In this document: positions 26,880 to 34,771 of the stretch, piece by piece
Layout: each line of letters opens with the position of its first letter
How positions within the stretch are numbered: the first letter of the stretch is position 1
Assembly: GCF_040931995.1 (NCBI RefSeq)
Contig: NZ_CP162412.1
Coordinates: 1,488,001 to 1,552,000 of the forward strand
Reading direction: 5' to 3'
Source: Pelagovum sp. HNIBRBA483
GTDB taxonomy: Bacteria > Pseudomonadota > Alphaproteobacteria > Rhodobacterales > Rhodobacteraceae
Length of the DNA: 64,000 bases
Notes under the pieces: generated by a model
The model's input: only the letters and a program-made list of their open reading frames with translations
Told to the model about the DNA's origin: nothing
Database searches by the model: none
Program-made: the position numbers and the translations under genes

Positions 26880-28076
26880 ATGACGCTGTCCTCTTTGCCT
26901 ATTGTCCGCCTTATGCCCAAAGCTGATGTTCGTGCCATCCGTCACGGATTTCCTTGGGTGTATTCCAATGAAGTTGTTTTGGATCGCCGCACAAAGGCGC
27001 TCCCCGCCGGAACAATCGTTTTATTGCAGGATGCCGAACGGCGCGATCTGGCTGTTGCTACTATCAACCCAGCTTCGAAGATTGCTTGCCGTGTACTGGA
27101 TCTCGACCTAACAGCGCAAATTAATGCCACTTGGATTGCAGACCGGATTTCGCGTGCCTTGGCGCATCGGGAGGGGATGTTCGCAGAGCCATATTACCGC
27201 CTGATCCATGCAGAAGCAGACGGTTTTCCCGGTGTGATTGTTGATCGTTTCGGTGACGTTGCGGTGTTGCAGCCAAATGCGGCATGGGCTGACGCTATGG
27301 CGCGTTCGTTCGCCGAGGCGCTGCGCGATATTGCCGGCGTTACGACGGTTATTCTCAATGGCAGCGGGCGAGCGCGTGGTCTTGAGGGACTGGATGACCG
27401 TACGGAAATCCTCCTCGGTACAGCGCCGCAGGCTCCGATTCACGTTCCAATGAACGGAGCCACTTATATGGCGGATGTCATGGGCGGGCAAAAGACGGGG
27501 CTGTTTTTTGATCAGCGTCCCAATCATGCGTTTGCGGCGAGCCTGGCAAACGGAGCGGAAGTGCTTGACGTTTTTAGCCATGTGGGCGGTTTTGGGTTGG
27601 CTTGCCTCGCGTCGGGGGCGAAATCGGCGCTTTGCGTTGACGGCTCAGAACAGGCGCTGTCATTGGCCCAAAAAGGGGCTGAGGCGTCGGGCATGGCGGA
27701 GCGCTTCGCGGTACGGCAAGGGGATGCGTTTGAGGTGCTCGCGGCGCTTGCTGTGGAAGGCGCCAGTTTCGACGTTGTGATTTGTGATCCGCCTGCGTTT
27801 GCACCGTCCAAGAAAGCATTGGACGCGGGATTGCGGGCTTATGAGCGCATTGCGCGACTGGCCGCGCCGTTGGTGCGGGAAGGTGGCTACCTCGGTCTAT
27901 GTTCCTGTTCGCATGCGGCCGACCTGAGCAAATTCCGCAACGCGAGCGCGCGTGGAATTGGCAAGGCCGGTCGGCGTGGGCAGATCATCTACACCGGGTT
28001 TGCAGGCCCCGATCACCCACAATTGCCGCAGCTTGCGGAGTCCGGCTACCTGAAGTCGGTGTTTTTCCGGCTATGA
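26880..28076 (+). CDS. Class I SAM-dependent rRNA methyltransferase (RlmI-like)
   Basis: 398 residues after a strong AGGAGG. An N-terminal PUA-like domain (DVRAIRHGFPWVYSNEV, about 13-80) is followed by an EEHEE-type linker (PYYRLIHAEADGFPGVIVDRF) and a Rossmann methyltransferase domain (VLDVFSHVGGFGLACLASGA, CVDGSEQALSLAQKGA). The catalytic region reads CDPPAFAPSKKAL and LCSCSHA. This is the layout of RlmI, which makes m5C1962 in 23S rRNA; target by homology only. Its stop overlaps the ATG of the PIN gene (ATGA). Confidence 0.88.
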   Translation: MTLSSLPIVRLMPKADVRAIRHGFPWVYSNEVVLDRRTKALPAGTIVLLQDAERRDLAVATINPASKIACRVLDLDLTAQINATWIADRISRALAHREGMFAEPYYRLIHAEADGFPGVIVDRFGDVAVLQPNAAWADAMARSFAEALRDIAGVTTVILNGSGRARGLEGLDDRTEILLGTAPQAPIHVPMNGATYMADVMGGQKTGLFFDQRPNHAFAASLANGAEVLDVFSHVGGFGLACLASGAKSALCVDGSEQALSLAQKGAEASGMAERFAVRQGDAFEVLAALAVEGASFDVVICDPPAFAPSKKALDAGLRAYERIARLAAPLVREGGYLGLCSCSHAADLSKFRNASARGIGKAGRRGQIIYTGFAGPDHPQLPQLAESGYLKSVFFRL

Positions 28077-28618
28077 AGCTGGTCCTAGATGCCTGTGTCA
28101 TGTTTCCGACCGTGATGCGGGAGGTTCTTCTCGGTGCGTCGGAGGCGGGGTTCTTTGAGGCGCTTTGGTCACCGCGGATCCTGGAGGAATGGGCACGGGC
28201 CGCCGCGCGATTGGGACCAGAAGGTGAGGCCGTCGCGCGCGGGGAAGTGGCGTTGCTGGCGGCACGGTTCCCAAATGCGAGCATTTTGGTGCCTGATGGC
28301 TTCGAACGGCGGTTCTGGCTACCTGATCCGGCCGATATTCATGTGCTTGCGGCGGCGGTCTTTGCATCGTCTGATGGGATCGTGACCTTGAACCGCGCCG
28401 ATTTTCCGAAGTCGATACTGGCGGAGGAAGGGCTTCAACGGTTGGAGCCTGACGGGTTGCTCTATGGCTTTTGGTTGAAGGATGCCGCAGGGATGGAGAC
28501 AGTCTGCGGTAGAGTGCTGGAAAAAGCGCGTGCTCTTTCTGGCGCCGAATGGACAAGCCGGAGCCTTTTTAAAAAGGCGCGATTGCCCCGATTAGCAAAA
28601 GCGTTGAGTGCGAATTAG
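28073..28618 (+). CDS. PIN-domain protein
   Basis: 181 residues from ATG 28073, overlapping the methyltransferase stop by 4 bases. The PIN fold is visible as LVLDACVMFPTVMREVLL (first acidic residue), LEEWARAA and DIHVLAAAVFASSDGIVTLN (later acidic residues), suggesting an Mg-dependent RNase. Unlike toxin-type PIN genes it has no small antitoxin partner; it is coupled to an rRNA-modifying enzyme, which hints at RNA processing or quality control. Its stop overlaps the convergent M48 gene by 4 bases. Confidence 0.82.
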   Translation: MKLVLDACVMFPTVMREVLLGASEAGFFEALWSPRILEEWARAAARLGPEGEAVARGEVALLAARFPNASILVPDGFERRFWLPDPADIHVLAAAVFASSDGIVTLNRADFPKSILAEEGLQRLEPDGLLYGFWLKDAAGMETVCGRVLEKARALSGAEWTSRSLFKKARLPRLAKALSAN

Positions 28619-29298
28619 TCAAGCCAGCGGGCTTCGTTTTTCTCGATAGCGGCAATACGTTCGGCTGTTTTCGGATGACTCAGAAGCCAAGCTGGCGCTG
28701 CGCCGCCTGCGCCGCCCGTTAATGCCTCCAGCTTTTGAAACAAGGACTTTTGCGGGGCGGTTCCGATGCCCGCTTTGACAAGCAGGGCGGAGGCGTAAGC
28801 GTCCGCTTCATATTCGTCAGAACGCGAAAGGCGGGCCATCAGAAGGCTGGAGAGGCCATTGGCTATATAGACGCCAATGCCGGGGAGGAAGCGGCTCAAG
28901 ACCATTGCCAGTGCGGTGCGCAAGGCGTTCTGACCGGAAAAGTCGATCATCCGCCGCCGGCCGTGACCGAGCGCAACATGGCCGAGTTCATGTGCGACGA
29001 CGGAGGCCAGTTCATCGGCTGTGACATGGCCGCTGCTGTATTTGCGGTAGAAGCCGCGGGTGATGAAAATGCGCCCGTCTGGTGCCGCGAGGCCGTTGAC
29101 GGGGTCGATTTCATAAAGGTGCACTTTTATGCGCGGAAGATCGAGCGCGGTAGCGAGCCTTTGGAAGGTGTTTTGAAGCGTCGGATCGGCCAGCTCGGAT
29201 GAACGGCTGTCGAGCTCCTTGCCAAGCCGCCATGATGAAAAGCGGTACATCGCGACGGCGTAGAGTATGGCGAGAAGGATCGGCGTGAATTTCAACAT
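28615..29298 (-). CDS. M48-family zinc metalloprotease, membrane-anchored
   Basis: 227 residues with one N-terminal membrane segment (MLKFTPILLAILYAVAMYRFSSW) and the zinc motif VVAHELGHVALGHGRR (HExxH). The third ligand is expected in the SRSDEYEADAYA segment. Typical of HtpX/Ste24-like peptidases that act at the membrane on misfolded proteins. It is the last gene of the long minus-strand run that starts with moxR, 18 bases after dedA. Confidence 0.88.
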   Translation of the reverse strand: MLKFTPILLAILYAVAMYRFSSWRLGKELDSRSSELADPTLQNTFQRLATALDLPRIKVHLYEIDPVNGLAAPDGRIFITRGFYRKYSSGHVTADELASVVAHELGHVALGHGRRRMIDFSGQNALRTALAMVLSRFLPGIGVYIANGLSSLLMARLSRSDEYEADAYASALLVKAGIGTAPQKSLFQKLEALTGGAGGAAPAWLLSHPKTAERIAAIEKNEARWLD

Positions 29299-29316
29299 GA
29301 AGGTGATATGGGGCTG

Positions 29317-29952
29317 TTAGCGCGGTTTGCCAAGCGCCGAGGGGCGGCGACGACGGCCCAAGCGGCGGGCGCGCATGGCGTGGCGAAGCCAGAAGGCAAG
29401 AAGCGCGGTCACGGCAAGCCCAGCCAGCAGGCCGGAGATATCGGAGGCGAGTTCGGCTACGAGGCCGATATTGCTGGTGAAAGCGGTGCCAAGCGTGATG
29501 TAGAGGAGCACCCAAACCACCTCACCCGCTGCGCCCCAGATGGTGAACTGAAGCCAGCGCAGCCGTGTCGCTCCAGCAACAAAATTTGCATAGGGGCCAA
29601 GAGGTGACACCAGCCATCGGCTGAAGAAAACACCCGGCCCACCGTAGCGGTTGATCTGAACTTGGGCCTTTTGCATCAGTCGTGCGCTGCGCGGGTGTTT
29701 TGCGAGATACTGATCCAACCACCTGCTGCCCCAACGACCGATGCCATAGCCCGCCTGATCGCCCAGTATTGCTCCGCTGAGGGCGGCGGCAACTGCTGTG
29801 GAGAAGGGGATATCGCCTGCTGCAACGAAGGCACCGCTTGCCAACATCACCAGTGAGGCCGGAATTGGCATTGCAATGCAACTGAGAAAGGTCGTGATGA
29901 ACAGCAGCGTTGCGCCGTAGTAGGAAAGCTGCGGGAGGATCCAGTCGGTCAT
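29317..29952 (-). CDS. DedA-family membrane protein
   Basis: 211 residues with several membrane helices and the DedA/SNARE-associated signature VFFSRWLVSPLGPYANFVAGATRLRW, plus GAILGDQAGYGIGRWGSRWL. DedA proteins act as lipid-carrier flippases in some bacteria. The C terminus is basic (RRLGRRRRP). Its ATG overlaps the stop of the upstream hypothetical gene by 4 bases. Confidence 0.87.
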   Translation of the reverse strand: MTDWILPQLSYYGATLLFITTFLSCIAMPIPASLVMLASGAFVAAGDIPFSTAVAAALSGAILGDQAGYGIGRWGSRWLDQYLAKHPRSARLMQKAQVQINRYGGPGVFFSRWLVSPLGPYANFVAGATRLRWLQFTIWGAAGEVVWVLLYITLGTAFTSNIGLVAELASDISGLLAGLAVTALLAFWLRHAMRARRLGRRRRPSALGKPR

Positions 29953-30302
29953 TGCTGGCGCTCTTGCTCCGCAAGGATTTGCGCAACATCTTCAAGCAGT
30001 TCATCAGTTGATATATTGAGGAGCGTGGCCAGTTCTTCTAAGCGCATTCGAGGTGTGACCCTCGCGTCTGTGCTCAATGCGTCAATCAAGACATCGGGCG
30101 GAATGCGCCAGCTCTTTGAGATGAAGCCAATGGTCATCCAGCCGGCCGGTTCTTCCTGCCAATGGCTCGGATCGCTCCAGAACAGCGTGGCGACAACCAT
30201 CCGTGTGCCGAAGCCTGCCGTCAGAACCAGCGCCAGCAATAGGCCGATGCTGGCGATGCGATGACGCGCCCATAACTGACGAATGATCCGGCGTCGTGCC
30301 AT
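29949..30302 (-). CDS. Membrane protein of unknown function in the MoxR/VWA operon
   Basis: 117 residues from ATG 30302, with GGAGGAAAG before it. A basic N terminus (MARRRIIRQLWARHR) is followed by one membrane helix (IASIGLLLALVLTAGFGTRMV) and a soluble region with WMTIGFISKSWRIPPDVL and a helix-turn-helix-like acidic C terminus. The family is not recognised. It sits between the VWA gene (24 bases) and dedA (overlap), so it is probably a partner in the same envelope complex. Confidence 0.72.
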   Translation of the reverse strand: MARRRIIRQLWARHRIASIGLLLALVLTAGFGTRMVVATLFWSDPSHWQEEPAGWMTIGFISKSWRIPPDVLIDALSTDARVTPRMRLEELATLLNISTDELLEDVAQILAEQERQQ

Positions 30303-30326
30303 TGATCTTTCCTCCTTCAAGGATGG

Positions 30327-31511
30327 CTAGCGCAACAAAGCCATGCCGCGGTTCAGGCCTTCGAGGGTCATCGGAACCATTCGTTCCGCGCCTATGATAT
30401 TCTGAACCATAGCAATAGAGCGGGTATAGCCCCAGTGCTCTTCGCGGGTGGGGTTGATCCAGAGGAAATTGGGCCAGTTCTGCGCGATACGGTTGAGCCA
30501 GACCTCGCCGGCCTCTTCGTTCCAGTGCTCATTGGCGCCGCCGGCGAAGGCGATCTCGTAGGGGGACATCGAGGCGTCACCGACAAAAATGCAGGTGTAG
30601 TCCTGCCCGTAGGTCCGCAGCAGATCCCATGTGGACAGGCGCTCGTTCCAGCGGCGTGCGTTGTCCTTCCACATGAACTCATAAGGACAATTGTGGAAGT
30701 AGTGATGTTCGAGATGTTTGAACTCTGCGCGCGCGGCGGAAAAGAGTTCCTCGACAGCGCGGATGTGAGGGTCCATACTGCCACCAACATCCAGAAATAA
30801 AAGCACTTTTACCGCGTTGCGGCGCTCGGGGCGGGTCTGAACATCGAGGTAGCCATGTTCGGCGGTTGCGCGGATCGTGCCGTCGAGATCAAACTCCTCG
30901 GCCGCCCCATCGCGGGCCCAGCGGCGGAGGCGCTTGAGCGCGACCTTGATGTTGCGGGTTCCGAGCTCAACCTGATCATCGAGGTTGCGGAATTCGCGTT
31001 TGTCCCAGACCTTGACCGCGCGTTGATGGCGGCTGGTGTCCTGACCAATGCGCACACCCTCGGGATTATAGCCGTAAGCCCCAAAGGGAGAGGTTCCCGC
31101 AGTGCCGATCCATTTATTTCCACCTTGGTGGCGGCCCTGTTGCTCTTTGAGCCTCTCGCGCAGGGTTTCCATTAGTTTATCAAAGCCGCCAAGGGCTTCG
31201 ATAGCGGCGCGCTGCTCGGCGGAGAGTGTCTTTTCAGCAAGTTTCTCAAGCCATTCGGCGGGGATGTCGAGGGACTCGATTACCTGATCGGTACTGATGG
31301 TTTCTATGCCTGAGAAGGTCGCTGAAAAGGCGCGGTCGAACCGATCGAGGTGGCGTTCGTCTTTTACCAGTGCGGTTTGCGCGAGGTGGTAGAAGGCGTC
31401 AATGTCGTAGGTGGCAAGGCCTGCCCTAAGCAGGGCCAGGAAGGACAGAAATTCCCGCAAGCTGGCCGGAACTCCTTGCTTTCGGAGGTTGCCGAAGAAC
31501 GGGAGGAACAT
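30327..31511 (-). CDS. CoxE-like VWA-domain protein
   Basis: 394 residues. The N-terminal helical half leads to a von Willebrand A domain with VLLFLDVGGSMDPHIRAVEEL, a metal-site variant in which the usual D-x-S-x-S reads D-V-G-G-S, and a second site near FVGDASMSPYEI. CoxE-like proteins pair with MoxR ATPases to remodel or load metal into target proteins. The MoxR gene is upstream in the same operon, two genes away. It starts 4 bases after the 56-residue membrane protein gene. Confidence 0.86.
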   Translation of the reverse strand: MFLPFFGNLRKQGVPASLREFLSFLALLRAGLATYDIDAFYHLAQTALVKDERHLDRFDRAFSATFSGIETISTDQVIESLDIPAEWLEKLAEKTLSAEQRAAIEALGGFDKLMETLRERLKEQQGRHQGGNKWIGTAGTSPFGAYGYNPEGVRIGQDTSRHQRAVKVWDKREFRNLDDQVELGTRNIKVALKRLRRWARDGAAEEFDLDGTIRATAEHGYLDVQTRPERRNAVKVLLFLDVGGSMDPHIRAVEELFSAARAEFKHLEHHYFHNCPYEFMWKDNARRWNERLSTWDLLRTYGQDYTCIFVGDASMSPYEIAFAGGANEHWNEEAGEVWLNRIAQNWPNFLWINPTREEHWGYTRSIAMVQNIIGAERMVPMTLEGLNRGMALLR

Positions 31512-31515
31512 CGCC

Positions 31516-31686
31516 CTAGCTGTAGCTGCGCTCGATCAAGACGAGGGCGAAAAGTCCAAGAACGCCACCGATCATCGCACCGACGGCTGCCCATTGGGCC
31601 AGATCAAGTGCCTTTCCTTGGCGTCTGCGTGCGCCAAAGCCGCCGATGATCGCACCCAATAGCAGACCGGAGAGCGGATAGATCAT
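31516..31686 (-). CDS. Small membrane protein (56 aa)
   Basis: ATG at 31686 preceded by AGAGG. The product MIYPLSGLLLGAIIGGFGAR... has two hydrophobic helices, each ending in a Gly-rich stretch (GAIIGGFGA and GAMIGGVLGLFALVL), joined by a basic loop (RRRQGK). The stop lies 4 bases before the VWA gene, so co-translation is likely. It is below common ORF size cut-offs and may be missed in annotations. Family not recognised; a membrane anchor or partner for the VWA/MoxR complex is an inference. Confidence 0.72.
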   Translation of the reverse strand: MIYPLSGLLLGAIIGGFGARRRQGKALDLAQWAAVGAMIGGVLGLFALVLIERSYS

Positions 31687-31697
31687 GTCGCATGCCT

Positions 31698-33152
31698 CTA
31701 AATGGCCGGGTTCAGCGCAGAGATTTCTGCCAGCTTTCGCCGGACGGTGTCGTCACTGCCAAACCCGTACCGCGCCCAACCGAGACTGTCCAGTCGTTGT
31801 TCGGCCGCTTCTTGCGGACGGCCCAAGAGATCGAGGGCCTCGGCGCGGAGCATCATTAGCGAGGCAAGGATGGCTGCGTTTTGATGTGCATAGGCGACAG
31901 GGATCGCTTCGTCCGTGAGGCGCAACGTCGTCGTGGCATCACCGGCCGAAAGAGCAAAGCCTGCGAGTTGGACTTTCACATGTGCGCTTTGGATCGCGGT
32001 TGATTGCTGTTGGCTATATATCCCGTCCGCAGCGCGGAATGCGCCATAGGCAACGCCGGGATCGCTTCGTAATTTTAGTTGCCCCAGCGCGAAGAGTGAG
32101 AACGCGCGCGACTGCGCCGGCAGCGTGGTGCTGTTGGCAAGGCGGACCGCATTTTCGGAGGCGTTGGTGCGCCTTGAGAACGACAGCGAGCCAGTCATCG
32201 AGGCGTTGATCGCCGCCTCCCATGCGGAATTTCCGCCGATGATCGGGGTTGGCCTGAGAGCGGCACCGGCGGGGTTGAGTTGCGCAAAGATCGCGGGAAG
32301 GCGGGTGGCTACGTCGTCGCGCGTCATGCCATTTGCGAGAGATGGATGGTAGTATGCCCTGAGCATCAGCATGTCATAAGGGGTGAGAACGGAGTGGAAG
32401 TTATCGTCGTTGAAGACGCTGTTTTCCAACCGGAAGAGGTCATTGAGCGGGCCAAGACCTTGCGCCAGTTCCTCGTGTAGGCAGTCGCGCACCTCTTGTG
32501 GTGGTGCGTCGGAGGGGACGAAAACGGTAGCGGTGGTGCGGCTACGAAGGGTTGTCCAGTCGAGGCGACCGCTATTTTTTGCCTTTTGAAACTCGGCCCA
32601 GCCGCGCACATTGGGAACAACGAAACAAGCCGCGCCGGAGACGGTGGACTGAATGCGTGCACGGGGGATCGCCTCAATAACAATCCGTGCATCGGAGCTG
32701 CGTGATAGGGTGATGGACAGTCCTGCCTCTGAGCGGAAACGGGCGAGCAATTGCTGGAGATCGCGCTGGCCGATCTGGTTGAGGCTTGGTGCAGCGTAGA
32801 CCGTAATCGGACCATCGAAGCGGGTGAAAAATGGGAGAGGTCGTCCGCTTTCCAGTTGAAAGGAGAGCTCTATGAAATCGCGGGTCAGATTGGCATTGGC
32901 GAGCACAGGGGTGGCAAGTTGCGGCGTGGCGCTGAAGAGCTTAACTGGGGGAAGCTCCAGCGTCATCGGCATGGCGCGCGTGGCTTGCATCATAGGTGGA
33001 TCTTGCGGGGCGCAAGCAACAAGGGCGAGGAGTGAGCCACCCAAAAGAAAGCCGCTGCGAAACGCTGGGGCGTTGGGGCGCGTTAACCGTTTGTTATACT
33101 TTTCAGAGAGGAAATCTCGCCAATTTGCGCGAAAAATGCGCGCGGGCCTCAT
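31698..33152 (-). CDS. DUF2927-type exported lipoprotein
   Basis: 484 residues from ATG 33152. The signal region FLLGGSLLALVACAPQ ends in a lipobox (L-V-A-C). The middle shows the pattern I associate with DUF2927: FVPSDAPPQEVRDCLHEELAQGLGP and NDLFRLENSVFNDDNFHSVL, possibly a degenerate metallopeptidase. The C-terminal third is helical and TPR-like. The start is uncertain: about 45 residues precede the lipobox, longer than usual, and no good ribosome-binding site is seen. It lies between moxR and the small membrane gene. Confidence 0.72.
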   Translation of the reverse strand: MRPARIFRANWRDFLSEKYNKRLTRPNAPAFRSGFLLGGSLLALVACAPQDPPMMQATRAMPMTLELPPVKLFSATPQLATPVLANANLTRDFIELSFQLESGRPLPFFTRFDGPITVYAAPSLNQIGQRDLQQLLARFRSEAGLSITLSRSSDARIVIEAIPRARIQSTVSGAACFVVPNVRGWAEFQKAKNSGRLDWTTLRSRTTATVFVPSDAPPQEVRDCLHEELAQGLGPLNDLFRLENSVFNDDNFHSVLTPYDMLMLRAYYHPSLANGMTRDDVATRLPAIFAQLNPAGAALRPTPIIGGNSAWEAAINASMTGSLSFSRRTNASENAVRLANSTTLPAQSRAFSLFALGQLKLRSDPGVAYGAFRAADGIYSQQQSTAIQSAHVKVQLAGFALSAGDATTTLRLTDEAIPVAYAHQNAAILASLMMLRAEALDLLGRPQEAAEQRLDSLGWARYGFGSDDTVRRKLAEISALNPAI

Positions 33153-33302
33153 TTTCGAAACTTGGATTGGCCGCTGACGCAATGGACGTCCTGCCTTTTC
33201 AAAAGAATGAATCATTTCTCTTACCAAAATACTCTTACGCCGTGCAGCGTTGGTGGGAAATGTGGCGCCCTAGGGGGCGAATTAAGAAAAACTCCGGAAT
33301 AT

Positions 33303-34154
33303 TCAGCGGCGCGGCGCCCCCTCCCGCCGCGACATAAAGGCGAGGCGTTCGAAAAGCTGGACGTCTTGTTCATTCTTCAGTAGCGCGCCGTAGAGCTTGG
33401 GCAGGGCGTTTTGGGCGTCGGCGCGGAGGTCTTCGGCTTCAAGATCTTCTGCAAGCAGGAGTTTCAGCCAGTCGAGCACCTCGGATGTGGAGGGTTTCTT
33501 CTTGAGGCCCGGCGTTTCGCGAATGTCGTAAAAACGGGTGAGGGCGGTTGCGAGCAGCTCTGCTTTGATGCCGGGGTGGTGGACATCAATGATCTGTTTC
33601 AGCGTGTCGGTATCAGGAAAGCGGATGTAGTGAAAGAAACACCGCCGCAGGAAGGCATCGGGCAGTTCTTTTTCGTTGTTCGATGTGATGATGACGATGG
33701 GGCGGGTTTCGGCGCGGATGGTTTCGCCGGTTTCGTAGACATGGAATTCCATGCGGTCGAGCTCTTGCAAGAGGTCGTTGGGGAACTCGATGTCGGCCTT
33801 ATCGATTTCGTCGATCAAAAGTACGCATTTGCCGGTATGGGAGAATGCCTCCCATAGTTTGCCTTTGCGGATATAGTTGCGCACGTCATTTACGCGCTCA
33901 TCGCCGAGCTGGCTATCGCGCAGCCGGCTGACTGCATCATATTCATAGAGTCCCTGCTGCGCGCGGGTTGTGGATTTAACGTGCCATTCGATGATCGGCA
34001 GACCGAGTGCAGAGGCTACCTGCCGCGCCAGCTCTGTTTTGCCCGTGCCTGGCTCGCCCTTCACCAAGAGCGGCCGCTCAAGTGTGACGGCAGCGTCGAC
34101 CGCGATTCTGAGTTCGTTGGAGGCGACATAGCTCTCGGTACCAGTGAATTTCAC
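33303..34154 (-). CDS. MoxR-family AAA+ ATPase
   Basis: 283 residues from a GTG at 34154 that has GGAG 8 bases upstream; the N terminus then reads VKFTGTESYVASNELRIAV as in homologues. Walker A is LLVKGEPGTGKTELARQ, Walker B is CVLLIDEIDKAD, and sensor 1 is IVIITSNNEKELPDAFLRR. MoxR ATPases act as chaperones with VWA partners; the CoxE-like gene at 30327-31511 is the probable partner. It leads the minus-strand operon. Confidence 0.9.
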   Translation of the reverse strand: MKFTGTESYVASNELRIAVDAAVTLERPLLVKGEPGTGKTELARQVASALGLPIIEWHVKSTTRAQQGLYEYDAVSRLRDSQLGDERVNDVRNYIRKGKLWEAFSHTGKCVLLIDEIDKADIEFPNDLLQELDRMEFHVYETGETIRAETRPIVIITSNNEKELPDAFLRRCFFHYIRFPDTDTLKQIIDVHHPGIKAELLATALTRFYDIRETPGLKKKPSTSEVLDWLKLLLAEDLEAEDLRADAQNALPKLYGALLKNEQDVQLFERLAFMSRREGAPRR

Positions 34155-34341
34155 GCTTTCTCTCCGAAGTTTGATAACGCGGACAGTATGTTGTGCGACG
34201 TCGAGCTTCAACAATCTGTTTTAGGGTTTTTTGGGGGGTGACACTTCTCCCGCGTGGGAGTAAACGGACCGAAATGTGAGGGAGAGCCGTATGGTTGACG
34301 CTCAAGACGCCCTAACCGACGGCGCAGAGAAGGGTCACAAG

Positions 34342-34764
34342 ATGAAAGCTGAAGTCTTTCTGCCGGACGACTACCGTCCTGCTGATGACGAACCATTTAT
34401 GAACGAGCGGCAGCTTGAATATTTCCGCCGCAAACTGCTGGACTGGAAGGCTGATCTTCTGGAGGACAGCAGGGACACTATCGAACATATGAAAGACGGC
34501 ACGCGCAATATCCCTGATATTGCCGACCGCGCCTCTGAAGAAACCGACCGCGCACTTGAACTGCGGACCCGCGACCGCCAGCGCAAGCTCGTCAACAAGA
34601 TCGACGCCGCGCTGCGCCGGATCGATGAAGGCGAATACGGCTATTGCGAGATCAGCGGTGAGCCTATTAGCCTCAAGCGCCTCGATGCACGCCCGATCGC
34701 GACGATGACGCTGGAAGTGCAGGAGCGCCACGAGCGCCGCGAAAAAGTTCATCGCGACGACTGA
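34342..34764 (+). CDS. dksA: DksA/TraR-family RNA polymerase-binding protein with a single cysteine
   Basis: Binds the RNA polymerase secondary channel and works with ppGpp. 140 residues from ATG 34342 (MKAEVFLPDDYRPADDEPF), with AGAAGGG before it. A second in-frame ATG at 34291 also has a ribosome-binding site and would add 17 residues, so the start is not certain. The coiled coil with the acidic tip is present (NIPDIADRASEETDRALEL). The usual four-cysteine zinc finger is reduced to one cysteine (YGYCEISGEPISLKRLDARP). Rhodobacter is known to carry a functional DksA homologue of this group. Confidence 0.88.
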   Translation: MKAEVFLPDDYRPADDEPFMNERQLEYFRRKLLDWKADLLEDSRDTIEHMKDGTRNIPDIADRASEETDRALELRTRDRQRKLVNKIDAALRRIDEGEYGYCEISGEPISLKRLDARPIATMTLEVQERHERREKVHRDD

Positions 34765-34771
34765 TCGTCCG

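Noticed and set aside
31698-33227. Longest reading of the DUF2927-type gene starting at 33227
   Set aside because: The extra N-terminal residues would place the lipoprotein signal even further from the start; the ATG at 33152 is better, although still not ideal.
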